DNA of 64,000 nt from Fictibacillus nanhaiensis (GTDB lineage Bacteria; Bacillota; Bacilli; Bacillales; Fictibacillaceae). The notes under the pieces were generated by a model that saw only the letters and a list, made by a program, of their open reading frames with translations, did not search any database and was not told where the DNA came from. Of this stretch, positions 42,163 through 50,946 are shown piece after piece. How positions within the stretch are numbered: position 1 is the stretch's first letter; each line of letters opens with the position of its first letter. The DNA is taken from positions 186,001-250,000 of the forward strand of contig JAEACG010000002.1 of the NCBI GenBank assembly GCA_016401345.1. Reading direction: 5' to 3'. The position numbers and the translations under genes are program-made.

Positions 42163-44322
42163 ATGGCAACTATTGCTGAAATGATGATAAAAATCGGTGC
42201 TGACACCTCTGGTTTAGAAAAGAGTACAAAACAAGTTCAAACAGACTTTAAAAAGATGGGTTCAAATGTTTCAACTGCTGCAAAAGATATGGGACAAAGT
42301 GTTACTGGATTATCTGGTAAATGGAAACTCATGTCTGACGAAATGAAATCAGCGTACACTCAAGCAAGTGCAAGTTTACAACCGTTTAAGCAAGATATGG
42401 TAGAAGTCGAATATGGATTCTTCAAACTTGGTAAAAGTATGAATGATTACAAGGGTACAAATCAAGAATTTATGTCTGAAGTTGAAGAACTGGGGAAACG
42501 ACATAAAAAAGTAACTGAAAACATGCTAAAAAACAATGATTTCATGAAACAATCCTTTATACAAGGTGTAGGACAAATGTTAGCAAGGAGTGGTCAAAGT
42601 GAGAAGATCGCAGCTAATTTTGAACGAATGGGAAATCCCCTTTACACAGTTAATAATGGATTATTAAAGATTGGTAGCAGTTTAGAAGGTGTTGCAAGAC
42701 AAGGTAATGCAACTGTATTGGCACTTAAACAACTGGGTCCCAATGCAAACATGAAAGAGTTATTAGATATGACTCGTATGATTAATATTGGTTTGTTGCG
42801 TACTGCATCTTTAGCTTTATTAGCTGGAATTGCATTTGTTGGAATTAATGTAGGTTTAGCTAAGATGGCAGAAAATAATGGATTTACAGAACTTAGTACA
42901 TCACTAAGCACTTTAGGAAGTACTCTAAATACAGCATTACTACCATTCATTGAATCTTGGGATAAAGTAATGGGTGCAATTGTATTGGGAATAAATAAGG
43001 TTGCTGAGTTATGGGCTACTTTTAGTCAGTTGAATCCAGAATTAAGTGCAGCGGTATCTTGGTTCGCTTATCTGTTCGTTGGGCTTCTCATATTGCTTGC
43101 ACCTCTTGCGGTAGGAATCGGGTTGACTGGAGGGCTTACAGCAGCCTTCTCGGCTTTATGGCTTGTAATTAGTCCTTTTGTAATAGGGTTCCTTTCTGTT
43201 GCAGCTACAGCAGCAGTTGTCGCAGCAGCAATTGTAGCAGTTGGAGGAGCATTATACATGCTCTGGACTAAGACTACTTGGTTCAAAGATGCGGTAATTT
43301 CTGTTTGGGAAGGTATAAAAAGTGCCACACTTACTGCATGGAATTATGTTTACAATAACGCAATTAAACCAGCAATCGATGCAATTTATAAATTTATACA
43401 GAGTAAAATGGCTCAAGTTAAAGCTTTTTGGGATCAAAACGGACAACAGATATTACAAGCTGGGAAAAACGTGTGGTCAGTCATTTCTAAGGTAGTAGAG
43501 GTTGCAGTTAAAGCAATCGGAGCAATTCTACAAGTTGTTTTCCCAGTTGCAAAGGCACTGGTAATTTCAACGTGGAATGCTATAAAAATGACTATATCAG
43601 GGGCAATAGACATTATCCTTGGAGTAATTAAGTTTTTCTCTGCATTGTTTACTGGGGATTGGAAAGGTGTTTGGGAGGCTTCTAAACAAATTCTTTCAGG
43701 AGCTGTTCAGTTTATTCTTGGCTTTGTGCAAATTACCTTTATCGGTGGTATCACAAGAGGAATTTCTGCATTCGGTTCAACTTTGAGAACATTGTTTTCG
43801 GGTATCTGGAATACAGCAAAATCTATCTTTACTACTGGAATAAATGGAGTGAAAAATGTAGTTACATCTGGTTTCGATAACGTAGTTTCATTTATTACAG
43901 GATTGGGAACTACTTTCTTTAATGCAGGAAAAGGTTTAATTGAAATGATGGCAAACGGGATAAAAGCAGCAGCAGGAAAAGTACTGAAAGAAATGGAAGA
44001 GATTGCATCAAAAGCAAGGGATTTCTTACCGTTTTCACCTGCTAAAACGGGACCATTATCAGATTTAGATAAGTTAGATTTTGCGGGTCCCATTGGAGAT
44101 AGTATTTCTAAAGGAATACCAATCATTAAAGGATTATTAACCGATGTTCTTCAGTTGCCTGATATTCACGGATCTTCGTCAGCTGCTTCTAGTTCTACAT
44201 CAAGTCGTGGCGGTATAGTTCAAAACATCACCATTAACAGTCCAAAAGCTCTTTCTCCATCCGAGACAGCTCGTAAACAATTACAAGCAAGTAAACGTTT
44301 AGCAATGGACTGGGGGATTTAA
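42163..44322 (+). CDS. Tape measure protein
   Basis: 719 residues. The N-terminal 110 residues are helical with the IGADTSGLEKSTKQVQTDFKKM start of TMPs; residues 200-370 hold several hydrophobic segments; the C-terminal end reads KARDFLPFSPAKTGPLSDLDKL, a common TMP end motif. It sets tail length (a short tail is expected) and spans the membrane at DNA entry. Placed between the chaperone pair and Dit. Confidence 0.92.
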   Translation: MATIAEMMIKIGADTSGLEKSTKQVQTDFKKMGSNVSTAAKDMGQSVTGLSGKWKLMSDEMKSAYTQASASLQPFKQDMVEVEYGFFKLGKSMNDYKGTNQEFMSEVEELGKRHKKVTENMLKNNDFMKQSFIQGVGQMLARSGQSEKIAANFERMGNPLYTVNNGLLKIGSSLEGVARQGNATVLALKQLGPNANMKELLDMTRMINIGLLRTASLALLAGIAFVGINVGLAKMAENNGFTELSTSLSTLGSTLNTALLPFIESWDKVMGAIVLGINKVAELWATFSQLNPELSAAVSWFAYLFVGLLILLAPLAVGIGLTGGLTAAFSALWLVISPFVIGFLSVAATAAVVAAAIVAVGGALYMLWTKTTWFKDAVISVWEGIKSATLTAWNYVYNNAIKPAIDAIYKFIQSKMAQVKAFWDQNGQQILQAGKNVWSVISKVVEVAVKAIGAILQVVFPVAKALVISTWNAIKMTISGAIDIILGVIKFFSALFTGDWKGVWEASKQILSGAVQFILGFVQITFIGGITRGISAFGSTLRTLFSGIWNTAKSIFTTGINGVKNVVTSGFDNVVSFITGLGTTFFNAGKGLIEMMANGIKAAAGKVLKEMEEIASKARDFLPFSPAKTGPLSDLDKLDFAGPIGDSISKGIPIIKGLLTDVLQLPDIHGSSSAASSSTSSRGGIVQNITINSPKALSPSETARKQLQASKRLAMDWGI

Positions 44323-45174
44323 ATGGAAACATTAACTTTTATAAATGCTAATGGAGACTCTATTACATTCGATGGAGTCTCTTTTTCATTGGTTTCAGTA
44401 AATGGATTAGGTGATGTAGGAGCAGATAATCAAACTCAAAAATCACCTTTCCAAGATGGAAGTACTTTAATTCAAACAATACTAAATGAAAGATTTGTAG
44501 AGATTGAATTCTTTATCAAAGGATTAGATTATAAACAACTCTCTGAGAGACGAAGAGAGTTTTCAAGGGTAACAAATCCGAAGCTTGGAAAAGGTACTTT
44601 AAGATATGACAATGGATACTTAATTAGAGAGATAGATGCTGTAGCTGAAAGTGTTCCAGTTTTTCCTGATGGTGAAAATAGAGGGAATCGATATCAAAGA
44701 GGGATGTTTACTTTTCTGTGTCCTTCACCTTATTGGAAATCAACATCAATTACTGAAGAACCTACATTTGAACCTCTATTTCAATTTCCCTTTGAGGGTA
44801 TTTTTGAAATGGGGATTCAACGTGATCAAAGAACAATATTAAACGATGGCGATGCACCAGCACCAATATATGTGGAGTTTTATGGAGCAGCTACAAATCC
44901 AATCATTACAAATATAACAACTGGTGAGTTTATTAAAGTCAACCAGACATTAAATGAAGGTGAATTTATGAGAGTTGATACTACCGATGGTAGAAAAACT
45001 GTTGAATTTGTTTCACCTGATGGAACAGTTACTAATGTATTTAACTGGATTGATTTAAATAGTACCTTCTTTAAACTCGCTATTGGTGAAAACATAATTG
45101 AATATTCAGCAGACAGTGATATACAAGGAGCGATTGTAAATATAAGATACAGCAAACTTTATAACGCTGTATAG
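44323..45174 (+). CDS. Distal tail protein (Dit)
   Basis: 283 residues; FKIxG-like ring domain with TLIQTILNERFVEIEFFIKG, RREFSRVTNPKLGKGTLRYDNG and the C-terminal galectin-like part. Forms the hub ring at the tail tip. It starts on the base after the tape measure stop. Confidence 0.87.
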   Translation: METLTFINANGDSITFDGVSFSLVSVNGLGDVGADNQTQKSPFQDGSTLIQTILNERFVEIEFFIKGLDYKQLSERRREFSRVTNPKLGKGTLRYDNGYLIREIDAVAESVPVFPDGENRGNRYQRGMFTFLCPSPYWKSTSITEEPTFEPLFQFPFEGIFEMGIQRDQRTILNDGDAPAPIYVEFYGAATNPIITNITTGEFIKVNQTLNEGEFMRVDTTDGRKTVEFVSPDGTVTNVFNWIDLNSTFFKLAIGENIIEYSADSDIQGAIVNIRYSKLYNAV

Positions 45175-45187
45175 AAAGGGTGAGAAA

Positions 45188-46438
45188 ATGGCTGAAATAT
45201 CGAAATTCTTCAACTCTGCACCTGGAGATTTAAGAACATATCAAGCTAGTGATTTTGCTGATTATTTCGGCAATGTACTTAGCTCAGGATTATTACATAC
45301 TGACAATATTCCTGCTTTAGAAGTTAAATGTGAAGGAACAGATTTAAAAACGTATGTTGAACCAGGTAAAGCCATTATTGATGGTTATGGTTATGAGAAT
45401 ACAAGTAATTTGTATCTTACTCATGCATTACCAGAAGCGACTCTTGACCGTATTGATCGTATTGTTTTGCGATTGGATAAACGGAATCAGAGTCGCTTTA
45501 TTAAATTGTTTGTGTTACAAGGTACTGCTTCTGCAACGCCAGTTGCTCCAACATTGCAGCGAGATGAATTCATTTATGAACTTTCCTTAGCTCAAATTAG
45601 AGTAAGGTCAAACACTTCAACTTTAAATCCTGCTGATTTAATTGATGAAAGATTAGATGAGAATTTATGCGGACTAGTATATTCATTGATTAGCATTCCT
45701 ACAAGTCAGTTCCAAGCTGAATGGGATACTTTCATGGCAGGAATCCAAGATTCGGGTTTTGCAACTAATGATTCTGTTCAAGCTGTAGACGAAAAAGTAT
45801 TGTCGCATTCTTCAAGTGAGAGTGTTCATGGTATTGGTGACAAATCAACATTATTAACTACAAGTAAGACATCAATTGTATCAGCACTAAATGAACTTTT
45901 TACAAATGCCAATAACGGTAAAACGGATATAGCGTCTGTTGTTGGCTCTCCTGCTACTAGTGGAGACACATTCGCACAATTGAAAACGCATATCCAAAAC
46001 AGTAAGAATGATTTGGCTACAAATTTAACAGCAAAAGGACAATCAAGTGTAGGGACTGAAACGTTAGATGCACTAGTTGATAAAGTTGCATTAGTAAGTA
46101 CTGGTAGGAAGTATGCTAGTGGGACAGTTACTGGTGGAAGCACACTTACCGTAACAGGACTAACATTTCAACCGTCAACCGTCATTGTGAGAAGTCAATC
46201 AGGGCAATCACTCAACTACCAAACAGTATATTCAAAAAAAGGAGATAGTCGATTTAACCAATCACACTTTGGGCATCAAACATCGAACTCAACATTTGAC
46301 GCTCATGTTAATAATGGGAACTTACAAGGAGTAGCAACAAAAGGATCATCTTTATTTGCAATTAATGCTTCAGGTTTTGTGGTCACATATCCAGGAAATT
46401 ATCCAACAGGTACAATGGAATGGGAGGCATATGAATAA
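45188..46438 (+). CDS. Baseplate/receptor-binding type tail protein
   Basis: 416 residues. The first 200 residues (FFNSAPGDLRTYQASDFADY ... LDRIDRIVLRLDKRNQSRFI) match the N-terminal domain of siphophage upper-baseplate or fibre proteins. Next is a helical linker (HSSSESVHGIGDKSTLL, TSIVSALNELF) and a small beta-domain with VTGLTFQPSTVIVRS. It probably binds the cell surface. The last base pair of its stop overlaps the next ATG. Confidence 0.75.
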   Translation: MAEISKFFNSAPGDLRTYQASDFADYFGNVLSSGLLHTDNIPALEVKCEGTDLKTYVEPGKAIIDGYGYENTSNLYLTHALPEATLDRIDRIVLRLDKRNQSRFIKLFVLQGTASATPVAPTLQRDEFIYELSLAQIRVRSNTSTLNPADLIDERLDENLCGLVYSLISIPTSQFQAEWDTFMAGIQDSGFATNDSVQAVDEKVLSHSSSESVHGIGDKSTLLTTSKTSIVSALNELFTNANNGKTDIASVVGSPATSGDTFAQLKTHIQNSKNDLATNLTAKGQSSVGTETLDALVDKVALVSTGRKYASGTVTGGSTLTVTGLTFQPSTVIVRSQSGQSLNYQTVYSKKGDSRFNQSHFGHQTSNSTFDAHVNNGNLQGVATKGSSLFAINASGFVVTYPGNYPTGTMEWEAYE

Positions 46439-46815
46439 TGAAAATAGGATGTAAAGTCTTTTATGATAAACAGAACGGAAACGTGCTGATTACTACATCT
46501 GAAATGAGTGGAGACGTTCAACCGACAACCATCGAACAAGACATCGCAACATTTACCGCTTTGAGCGAACGCAACCGTGATACATTCGATGTGCTAGAGT
46601 TACCGTTCGGGGCGTTTGAGCAGGATTTTGCGGAGTGTAACGGGTATCGAGTGAATGTCGAAACGAAGGAATTGGAGTTTTCGCATCCTGATCAGAATGT
46701 ACCAACTGAACCACCTGTATTTCAAAAACCTTTAAGTGAGCAACTTAGAGAAATGGAATCAAGAGTAGAATTAACAGAAGAAGCAATTGACTTTTTATTA
46801 ATGGGAGCGATGTAA
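46438..46815 (+). CDS. Phage tail-fibre-associated protein (XkdW-like)
   Basis: 125 residues: GCKVFYDKQNGNVLITTSEMSG, then a conserved acidic middle and a helical end with ELTEEAIDFLLMGAM. Bases 46470-46700 are clearly richer in GC than the flanks, which suggests the segment was exchanged with another phage. Role unknown. Confidence 0.65.
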   Translation: MKIGCKVFYDKQNGNVLITTSEMSGDVQPTTIEQDIATFTALSERNRDTFDVLELPFGAFEQDFAECNGYRVNVETKELEFSHPDQNVPTEPPVFQKPLSEQLREMESRVELTEEAIDFLLMGAM

Positions 46816-46816
46816 T

Positions 46817-46954
46817 TTGGCAGCATATTTAGCATCTAGAATTGAAAAGGGCGCATTAGATTATACGGCAGTAGTTACCAAATATCCTCAATTCAAATCT
46901 GATATTGATCAAATTTTAGTAGCTGATGGATATCATGAATTGATTACTAATTAG
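46817..46954 (+). CDS. XkdX-like small protein
   Basis: 45 residues from TTG: AAYLASRIEKGALDYTAVVTKY ... HELITN, matching the very small XkdX type that follows fibre genes in Bacillus phages. Confidence 0.68.
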   Translation: MAAYLASRIEKGALDYTAVVTKYPQFKSDIDQILVADGYHELITN

Positions 46955-46999
46955 ATACTAATTTAAGGTATACTTGTATTAAAAATACGAGGTGTGCCA

Positions 47000-47290
47000 A
47001 TGGAAAATCACAGGATGGAAATAGATTTGTTAGAATACAAATTTTTAAAAGAACAATTAAAAGAATATACAGAACAAAAAAGGCAGCTCTATGAATACAT
47101 GGGTTACGAGGATGAATTCCTTATCACTAGAGCTAGTTTAAAAAGCCTAAATAAAGATCATTTATCTCTAATGGTTTTAGAACAAAGAAACATGATTAGA
47201 AGATTAATTGATGATCTAGTACCAGAAAAAAGAGAAGCACATATGCAATTTTTAGATGACCTGTATATGAGTAAAGAAAGGGTTAAATAG
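47000..47290 (+). CDS. Hypothetical helical protein
   Basis: 96 residues, charged helices (MENHRMEIDLLEYKFLKEQL), no motif. ATG at 47000 is 5 nt from GAGGTG; a GTG at 46994 lies within that site. It stands alone before a terminator. Confidence 0.6.
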   Translation: MENHRMEIDLLEYKFLKEQLKEYTEQKRQLYEYMGYEDEFLITRASLKSLNKDHLSLMVLEQRNMIRRLIDDLVPEKREAHMQFLDDLYMSKERVK

Positions 47291-47313
47291 GCTTTACTAA
47301 TTATAATACATCC

Positions 47314-47344
47314 AAGAGGGCTAGTTTCAGCTCTCTTTTTTTTA
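47314..47344 (+). terminator. Terminator
   Basis: AAGAGGGCT (47314-47322) pairs with AGCTCTCTT (47329-47337), followed by T-run. Confidence 0.85.
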
Positions 47345-47361
47345 TTGGAAGGAGGGATTGC

Positions 47362-48501
47362 TTGAAACCAATAAGAATTTTAAATAACCAATTAGAACTT
47401 TTAGCTGAGATTGATGATTATGAATCACTTATTTTTATAAGTCGATTTCATAAAGTTGGAGAGTTTGAGTTTCGTATTAACATAAACAAAAAACATACAG
47501 AAAAGTTGATCAAAAACAATATCATAATCCTCGGTGGCTCTAAACATAGAGCTGGAATTATAAAACATCGTCAAATTGAACTAAATGAAGATGGAGAAGA
47601 ACAATGGTTTATTAAGGGATATTCTTTACAGTATATTGCAAGTCAAAGAATTACTGTTCCGCCTGCTGATACATCTCACGATAGAAAAAGTGGAAACGCA
47701 GAAACAGTAATGAAGCACTACATAGATAATCATTTCATTAACCCAGTTGATCTTTATAGAAAAATTGATTTACTTAGTTTGTCTCCAAATTTAAATCGTG
47801 GTACTCAGTTATCTTTGCAAAGTAGATACAAGAACATTGCTGAAGAATTAGAGTTGATATCAATTTCTTCAGGTCTTGGATGGGACATGAAAATAAATAC
47901 TTCAACAAAGAAAATTGATTTTGATGTTATTGAAGGTAAAGATTTAACCACAAATCAATCCAATAATCCACCTGTAATTTTCAGTGTAGACTTTGACAAT
48001 ATACAATCTGCTGAGTACGTTGATTCAGATTTAAATTATAAGAATGTGGCTTACTCAGCAGGGCAAGGTGAAGGTGTTGACCGTAGAGTAATTGAGGTTG
48101 GGACTGGAATTGGTCTGGATAGAATTGAAACTTTTATTGATGCTAGAGATGTAAATGAAGTTGATGAAAATGAAGTTCCAATTCCAGAAGCTGAAATTAT
48201 TGTACAACTAACTGAAAGAGCTGAACAAGATTTATTAGAGTTCTCAAATGAATCTACATTTGAAGCTAAGATTTTAACCAATGGTCCCTTTGTTTATGAG
48301 GAAGATTGGAACCTAGGTGACATAGTAACCGTTCAAAATAGAAAATGGGGAGTAACTTTAAATTCTAGGATTACTGAGGTTAAAGAAGTGTTAGAACCTT
48401 CTGGCTATCAATTAGAAGCAACTTTTGGTCAATCCCGTCCTACACTCATTGATCGTATTAAACAAGAATTAAAACAAACTTCAGCTGAAGTAAGAAAATA
48501 A
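47362..48501 (+). CDS. Tail hub protein (ReqiPepy6 Gp37-like / Tal type)
   Basis: 379 residues from TTG with GGAAGGAGG upstream. Pattern: IRILNNQLELLAEIDDYESLIFISRFHKVGEFEF start, IVKGYSLQYIASQRI, and the C-terminal WNLGDIVTVQNRKWGVTLNSRITEV typical of Gp37-like tail hubs. Forms the central hub under Dit. It is displaced: usually it follows Dit directly, here the receptor-binding genes come first. Confidence 0.82.
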   Translation: MKPIRILNNQLELLAEIDDYESLIFISRFHKVGEFEFRININKKHTEKLIKNNIIILGGSKHRAGIIKHRQIELNEDGEEQWFIKGYSLQYIASQRITVPPADTSHDRKSGNAETVMKHYIDNHFINPVDLYRKIDLLSLSPNLNRGTQLSLQSRYKNIAEELELISISSGLGWDMKINTSTKKIDFDVIEGKDLTTNQSNNPPVIFSVDFDNIQSAEYVDSDLNYKNVAYSAGQGEGVDRRVIEVGTGIGLDRIETFIDARDVNEVDENEVPIPEAEIIVQLTERAEQDLLEFSNESTFEAKILTNGPFVYEEDWNLGDIVTVQNRKWGVTLNSRITEVKEVLEPSGYQLEATFGQSRPTLIDRIKQELKQTSAEVRK

Positions 48502-48570
48502 TTTTATTATACTTTTAAAAGTAGTTGTTTTATGTTACACATTAAGTAACTTTTAAAAGATGGTGATATT

Positions 48571-48984
48571 ATGTTCAAATGGATATTAGGGTTTCTCTTA
48601 ATTTTAGTGGGATTAGGTTTTGTAGGTTATAACTATGCAATGGATTATGCGTCAGATAAAGTAATGGATCAGGTTTCTAACACATTAGTTGCAAATGAAG
48701 AAGAGGTAAATAAGTTACTTAGTGATCCTGAGATTAAGAAATTTATCGAAGCTAACGAAGTACCTCCTGAAAACATGCCATTTACAACCAAGGAAGAAGC
48801 AATGAAAGTTGTTTCTAAGAAATACTCTGTAAATGAAATGGTAGAAATGCGTGATAAGGTAAGGGAAGGTTTAACTGCTTCAGAGAAAGAAGAAATATAC
48901 CAAGATTTAAAATCAAAACTCTCTAAAGAAGAACTAGAAGCGTTAAAGATAGTCGCTTTAAAAGAAATGAAAAAAACTCAATAA
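48571..48984 (+). CDS. Membrane-anchored hypothetical protein
   Basis: 137 residues: an N-terminal membrane helix (MFKWILGFLLILVGLGFVGYN) and then a charged helical outer domain. It sits between tail and lysis genes; similar proteins are known in Bacillus prophages without a function. Confidence 0.65.
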   Translation: MFKWILGFLLILVGLGFVGYNYAMDYASDKVMDQVSNTLVANEEEVNKLLSDPEIKKFIEANEVPPENMPFTTKEEAMKVVSKKYSVNEMVEMRDKVREGLTASEKEEIYQDLKSKLSKEELEALKIVALKEMKKTQ

Positions 48985-48992
48985 GAATTATG

Positions 48993-49020
48993 AAAGTCCT
49001 AATTTAATTAGGGCTTTTTT
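48993..49020 (+). terminator. Terminator
   Basis: AAGTCCTA (48994-49001) pairs with TAGGGCTT (49009-49016) with one G-U, followed by Ts. Confidence 0.78.
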
Positions 49021-49044
49021 ATTTGTAGAAAGAAGGTGTTAACA

Positions 49045-49329
49045 ATGGAATCAAAAGATCTAGAAAGATTGGCTAAACTTGAAACTCAACTAGAGTCAAT
49101 GGGTCAAGTAATGCTTAGATTAGAAGCTAAATTTGATGCTTGGCAAACAAACTTTTTAACTCGTGTAGAGGCAGATGAAATGTTTCGCAGTAGAGACAAG
49201 GAAATACAAAATGTGAGAGAAGATTTAAAAGAAGCAAAGTTAGATAAACGGAGTAACTTTGCACTTGTACCAGCTTATATCTCATTGGGAGTATCAATTA
49301 TTATAGGCTTAGTCATGTACTTTAAATAG
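49045..49329 (+). CDS. XhlA-like lysis-associated membrane protein
   Basis: 94 residues: an N-terminal coiled coil (LERLAKLETQLESMGQVML) and one C-terminal membrane helix (LVPAYISLGVSIIIGLVMYF), the layout of hemolysin XhlA. It works with the holin. ATG at 49045 is 8 nt from AGAAAGAAGG. Confidence 0.78.
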   Translation: MESKDLERLAKLETQLESMGQVMLRLEAKFDAWQTNFLTRVEADEMFRSRDKEIQNVREDLKEAKLDKRSNFALVPAYISLGVSIIIGLVMYFK

Positions 49330-49342
49330 GGAAGTGGTATAA

Positions 49343-49531
49343 ATGAATAAAAAACTAAAGAGTTATCCTGTAGCGATAGCTTTTTTTGCGTTAATTGGAC
49401 TCTTTGTGAATGATACTGGTATATTAGCTCCAGAAAAGTATAGTCAGTACGTCGATGCATTATTAGCCTTACTTATTGCAGCAGGTATCATTTCTAGTCC
49501 CGGTCATGGCAAAGGCTATGGTGATAAGTGA
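49343..49531 (+). CDS. Holin
   Basis: 62 residues with two hydrophobic segments (SYPVAIAFFALIGLFVND and VDALLALLIAAGIISS) and a short charged C-terminus. Encodes the membrane pore that releases the endolysin. Overlaps the endolysin gene by 4 nt (GTGATGA). Confidence 0.85.
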   Translation: MNKKLKSYPVAIAFFALIGLFVNDTGILAPEKYSQYVDALLALLIAAGIISSPGHGKGYGDK

Positions 49532-50265
49532 TGACTAAATTAATTAGTTTATGTGATGGTCATGGCATAGAAACAGCAGGTAAACGTTCACCAAATGGAA
49601 TGAGAGAGAATGAGTTTAATAGTCGTGTAGTTTACTGGTTAGATATTATCTTACGTCATAATGGATTCAGAACACTTTTAGTTGCACCAACAGATAAAGA
49701 TACTCCACTTAAAACAAGAACAGATTTATCAAATGCAAAAGGTGCGGATTTATATCTTTCTATTCATGCCAATGCTCATTTAGGTAAATGGGGAAATGCA
49801 AGAGGTGTAGAGACATTTTATTATAGTGGATCTAAAGACGGTAAACGTTTAGCTGATATTCTTCAGAAGCATTTGTTAAAAGGTACAAAACAGATTAACC
49901 GTGGAGTTAAACACACTAAGAATCTCCATGTATTGAGCGAGACTAAATGTGTTGCAGCTTTAATTGAGGCAGCTTTCATGGACAATCTTGAGGAAGCTGA
50001 ATTGTTAAAGTCAGAAGCATTTAGATTAGAATGTGCTACTGAAATCGCACAAGCAGTGTGTGAGTATTTTGGAATTACATTTAAGCCTTATCAACAACTG
50101 GAACCAAAACCAATCATACCTATTAAGCAAGGAAACAAAGTATTACATCGTGTAATTGTAAATGGGAAACAGATTGGGGCTTACGATTTAGTTACTAATA
50201 TTTCTAAACAGGTTGAAGAAGCACTTAAGTCAGGTTCAAAAGAAATTAGAATTGAAAGAGTCTAA
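49528..50265 (+). CDS. Endolysin: N-acetylmuramoyl-L-alanine amidase (Amidase_3)
   Basis: 245 residues. Zinc ligands in CDGHGIETAG and RENEFN, then SIHANA, and the catalytic Glu in LIEAAFMDN. The C-terminal 60 residues (LHRVIVNGKQIGAYD...) form a SPOR-like wall-binding domain. Cuts the amide bond between muramic acid and the stem peptide. Translationally coupled with the holin. Confidence 0.92.
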   Translation: MMTKLISLCDGHGIETAGKRSPNGMRENEFNSRVVYWLDIILRHNGFRTLLVAPTDKDTPLKTRTDLSNAKGADLYLSIHANAHLGKWGNARGVETFYYSGSKDGKRLADILQKHLLKGTKQINRGVKHTKNLHVLSETKCVAALIEAAFMDNLEEAELLKSEAFRLECATEIAQAVCEYFGITFKPYQQLEPKPIIPIKQGNKVLHRVIVNGKQIGAYDLVTNISKQVEEALKSGSKEIRIERV

Positions 50266-50270
50266 AACAT

Positions 50271-50304
50271 AAGCCTATCTCAGTTATTTGAGGTAGGCTT
50301 ATTT
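50271..50304. terminator. Bidirectional terminator after the endolysin
   Basis: AAGCCTATCTCA (50271-50282) pairs with TGAGGTAGGCTT (50289-50300), followed by ATTTTG; it also covers the stop of the leftward gene. Confidence 0.83.
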
Positions 50305-50519
50305 TGTGTTTTATGAGTTTCAGTGTAATCATAATATCCTGAATTAATCTTATCCATCTGTTCTATAATAAATTGCTTTAAATCGTCTTCCATTTCTTCA
50401 CTTTCTATCTCGTCCAAAGTAAAAGTAATTTGTCTTCCCATCTTTAGATCCATTACTGTTAATTTACGATTGGAACCTGATTTAACAGCAAATAAAACTC
50501 CATATCTCTCATGATACAT
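50280..50519 (-). CDS. Hypothetical protein coupled to a Xre regulator
   Basis: 79 residues, MYHERYGVLFAVKSGSNRKL start, then an acidic helix and an asparagine-rich end. Its ATG at 50519 overlaps the end of the regulator gene by 11 nt (ATGTATCATGA). Not recognised. Confidence 0.6.
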   Translation of the reverse strand: MYHERYGVLFAVKSGSNRKLTVMDLKMGRQITFTLDEIESEEMEDDLKQFIIEQMDKINSGYYDYTETHKTQNKPTSNN

Positions 50520-50715
50520 GCTCTTCCACCCAAATCTCTTCAATTTTTAATTCTAATACTTTAGCAATCTTATAAGCCACAGGCAATGTAGGAATAGTCT
50601 TATTGTTAACAATACCACTCATCGAAGTTTTCGATAAACCAGTTTTCTCACATATAAAATTTTGCTTCATGCCTCTTGATTCAAGTATTTCTTTCAATTT
50701 ACATACAAGCTTCAT
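50509..50715 (-). CDS. Small Xre-family regulator
   Basis: 68 residues, one Cro/C1 HTH (LKEILESRGMKQNFICEKTG ... IVNNKTIPTLPVAYKIAKVL). Leftward, divergent from the FtsK gene. ATG at 50715 is chosen because AGGTGATG lies just before it. Confidence 0.82.
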   Translation of the reverse strand: MKLVCKLKEILESRGMKQNFICEKTGLSKTSMSGIVNNKTIPTLPVAYKIAKVLELKIEEIWVEEHVS

Positions 50716-50946
50716 TTTCATCACCTAATAGTACAAGTTCTACATTAGTGAGGGCAAGTCCTTTTAAACTTTTTTTCAACAGACAAGCAACTGACAGGCT
50801 TAATAAGGAATATGCTTTATCAGATGCTCAAACAGAATTGAAATTGGTATATTCCAAACCTAGTAAACTCAAGGCTGAATCCACTAATGGAACGTACCAA
50901 ACTAAGTGAACTATATTCTCTGAATATATCTATTGGAGGTGGCGTG

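Noticed and set aside
50676-50909. Rightward 77-codon frame between the Xre regulator and FtsK
   Set aside because: It begins inside the leftward regulator gene, has no ribosome site, and the region is the divergent control region.
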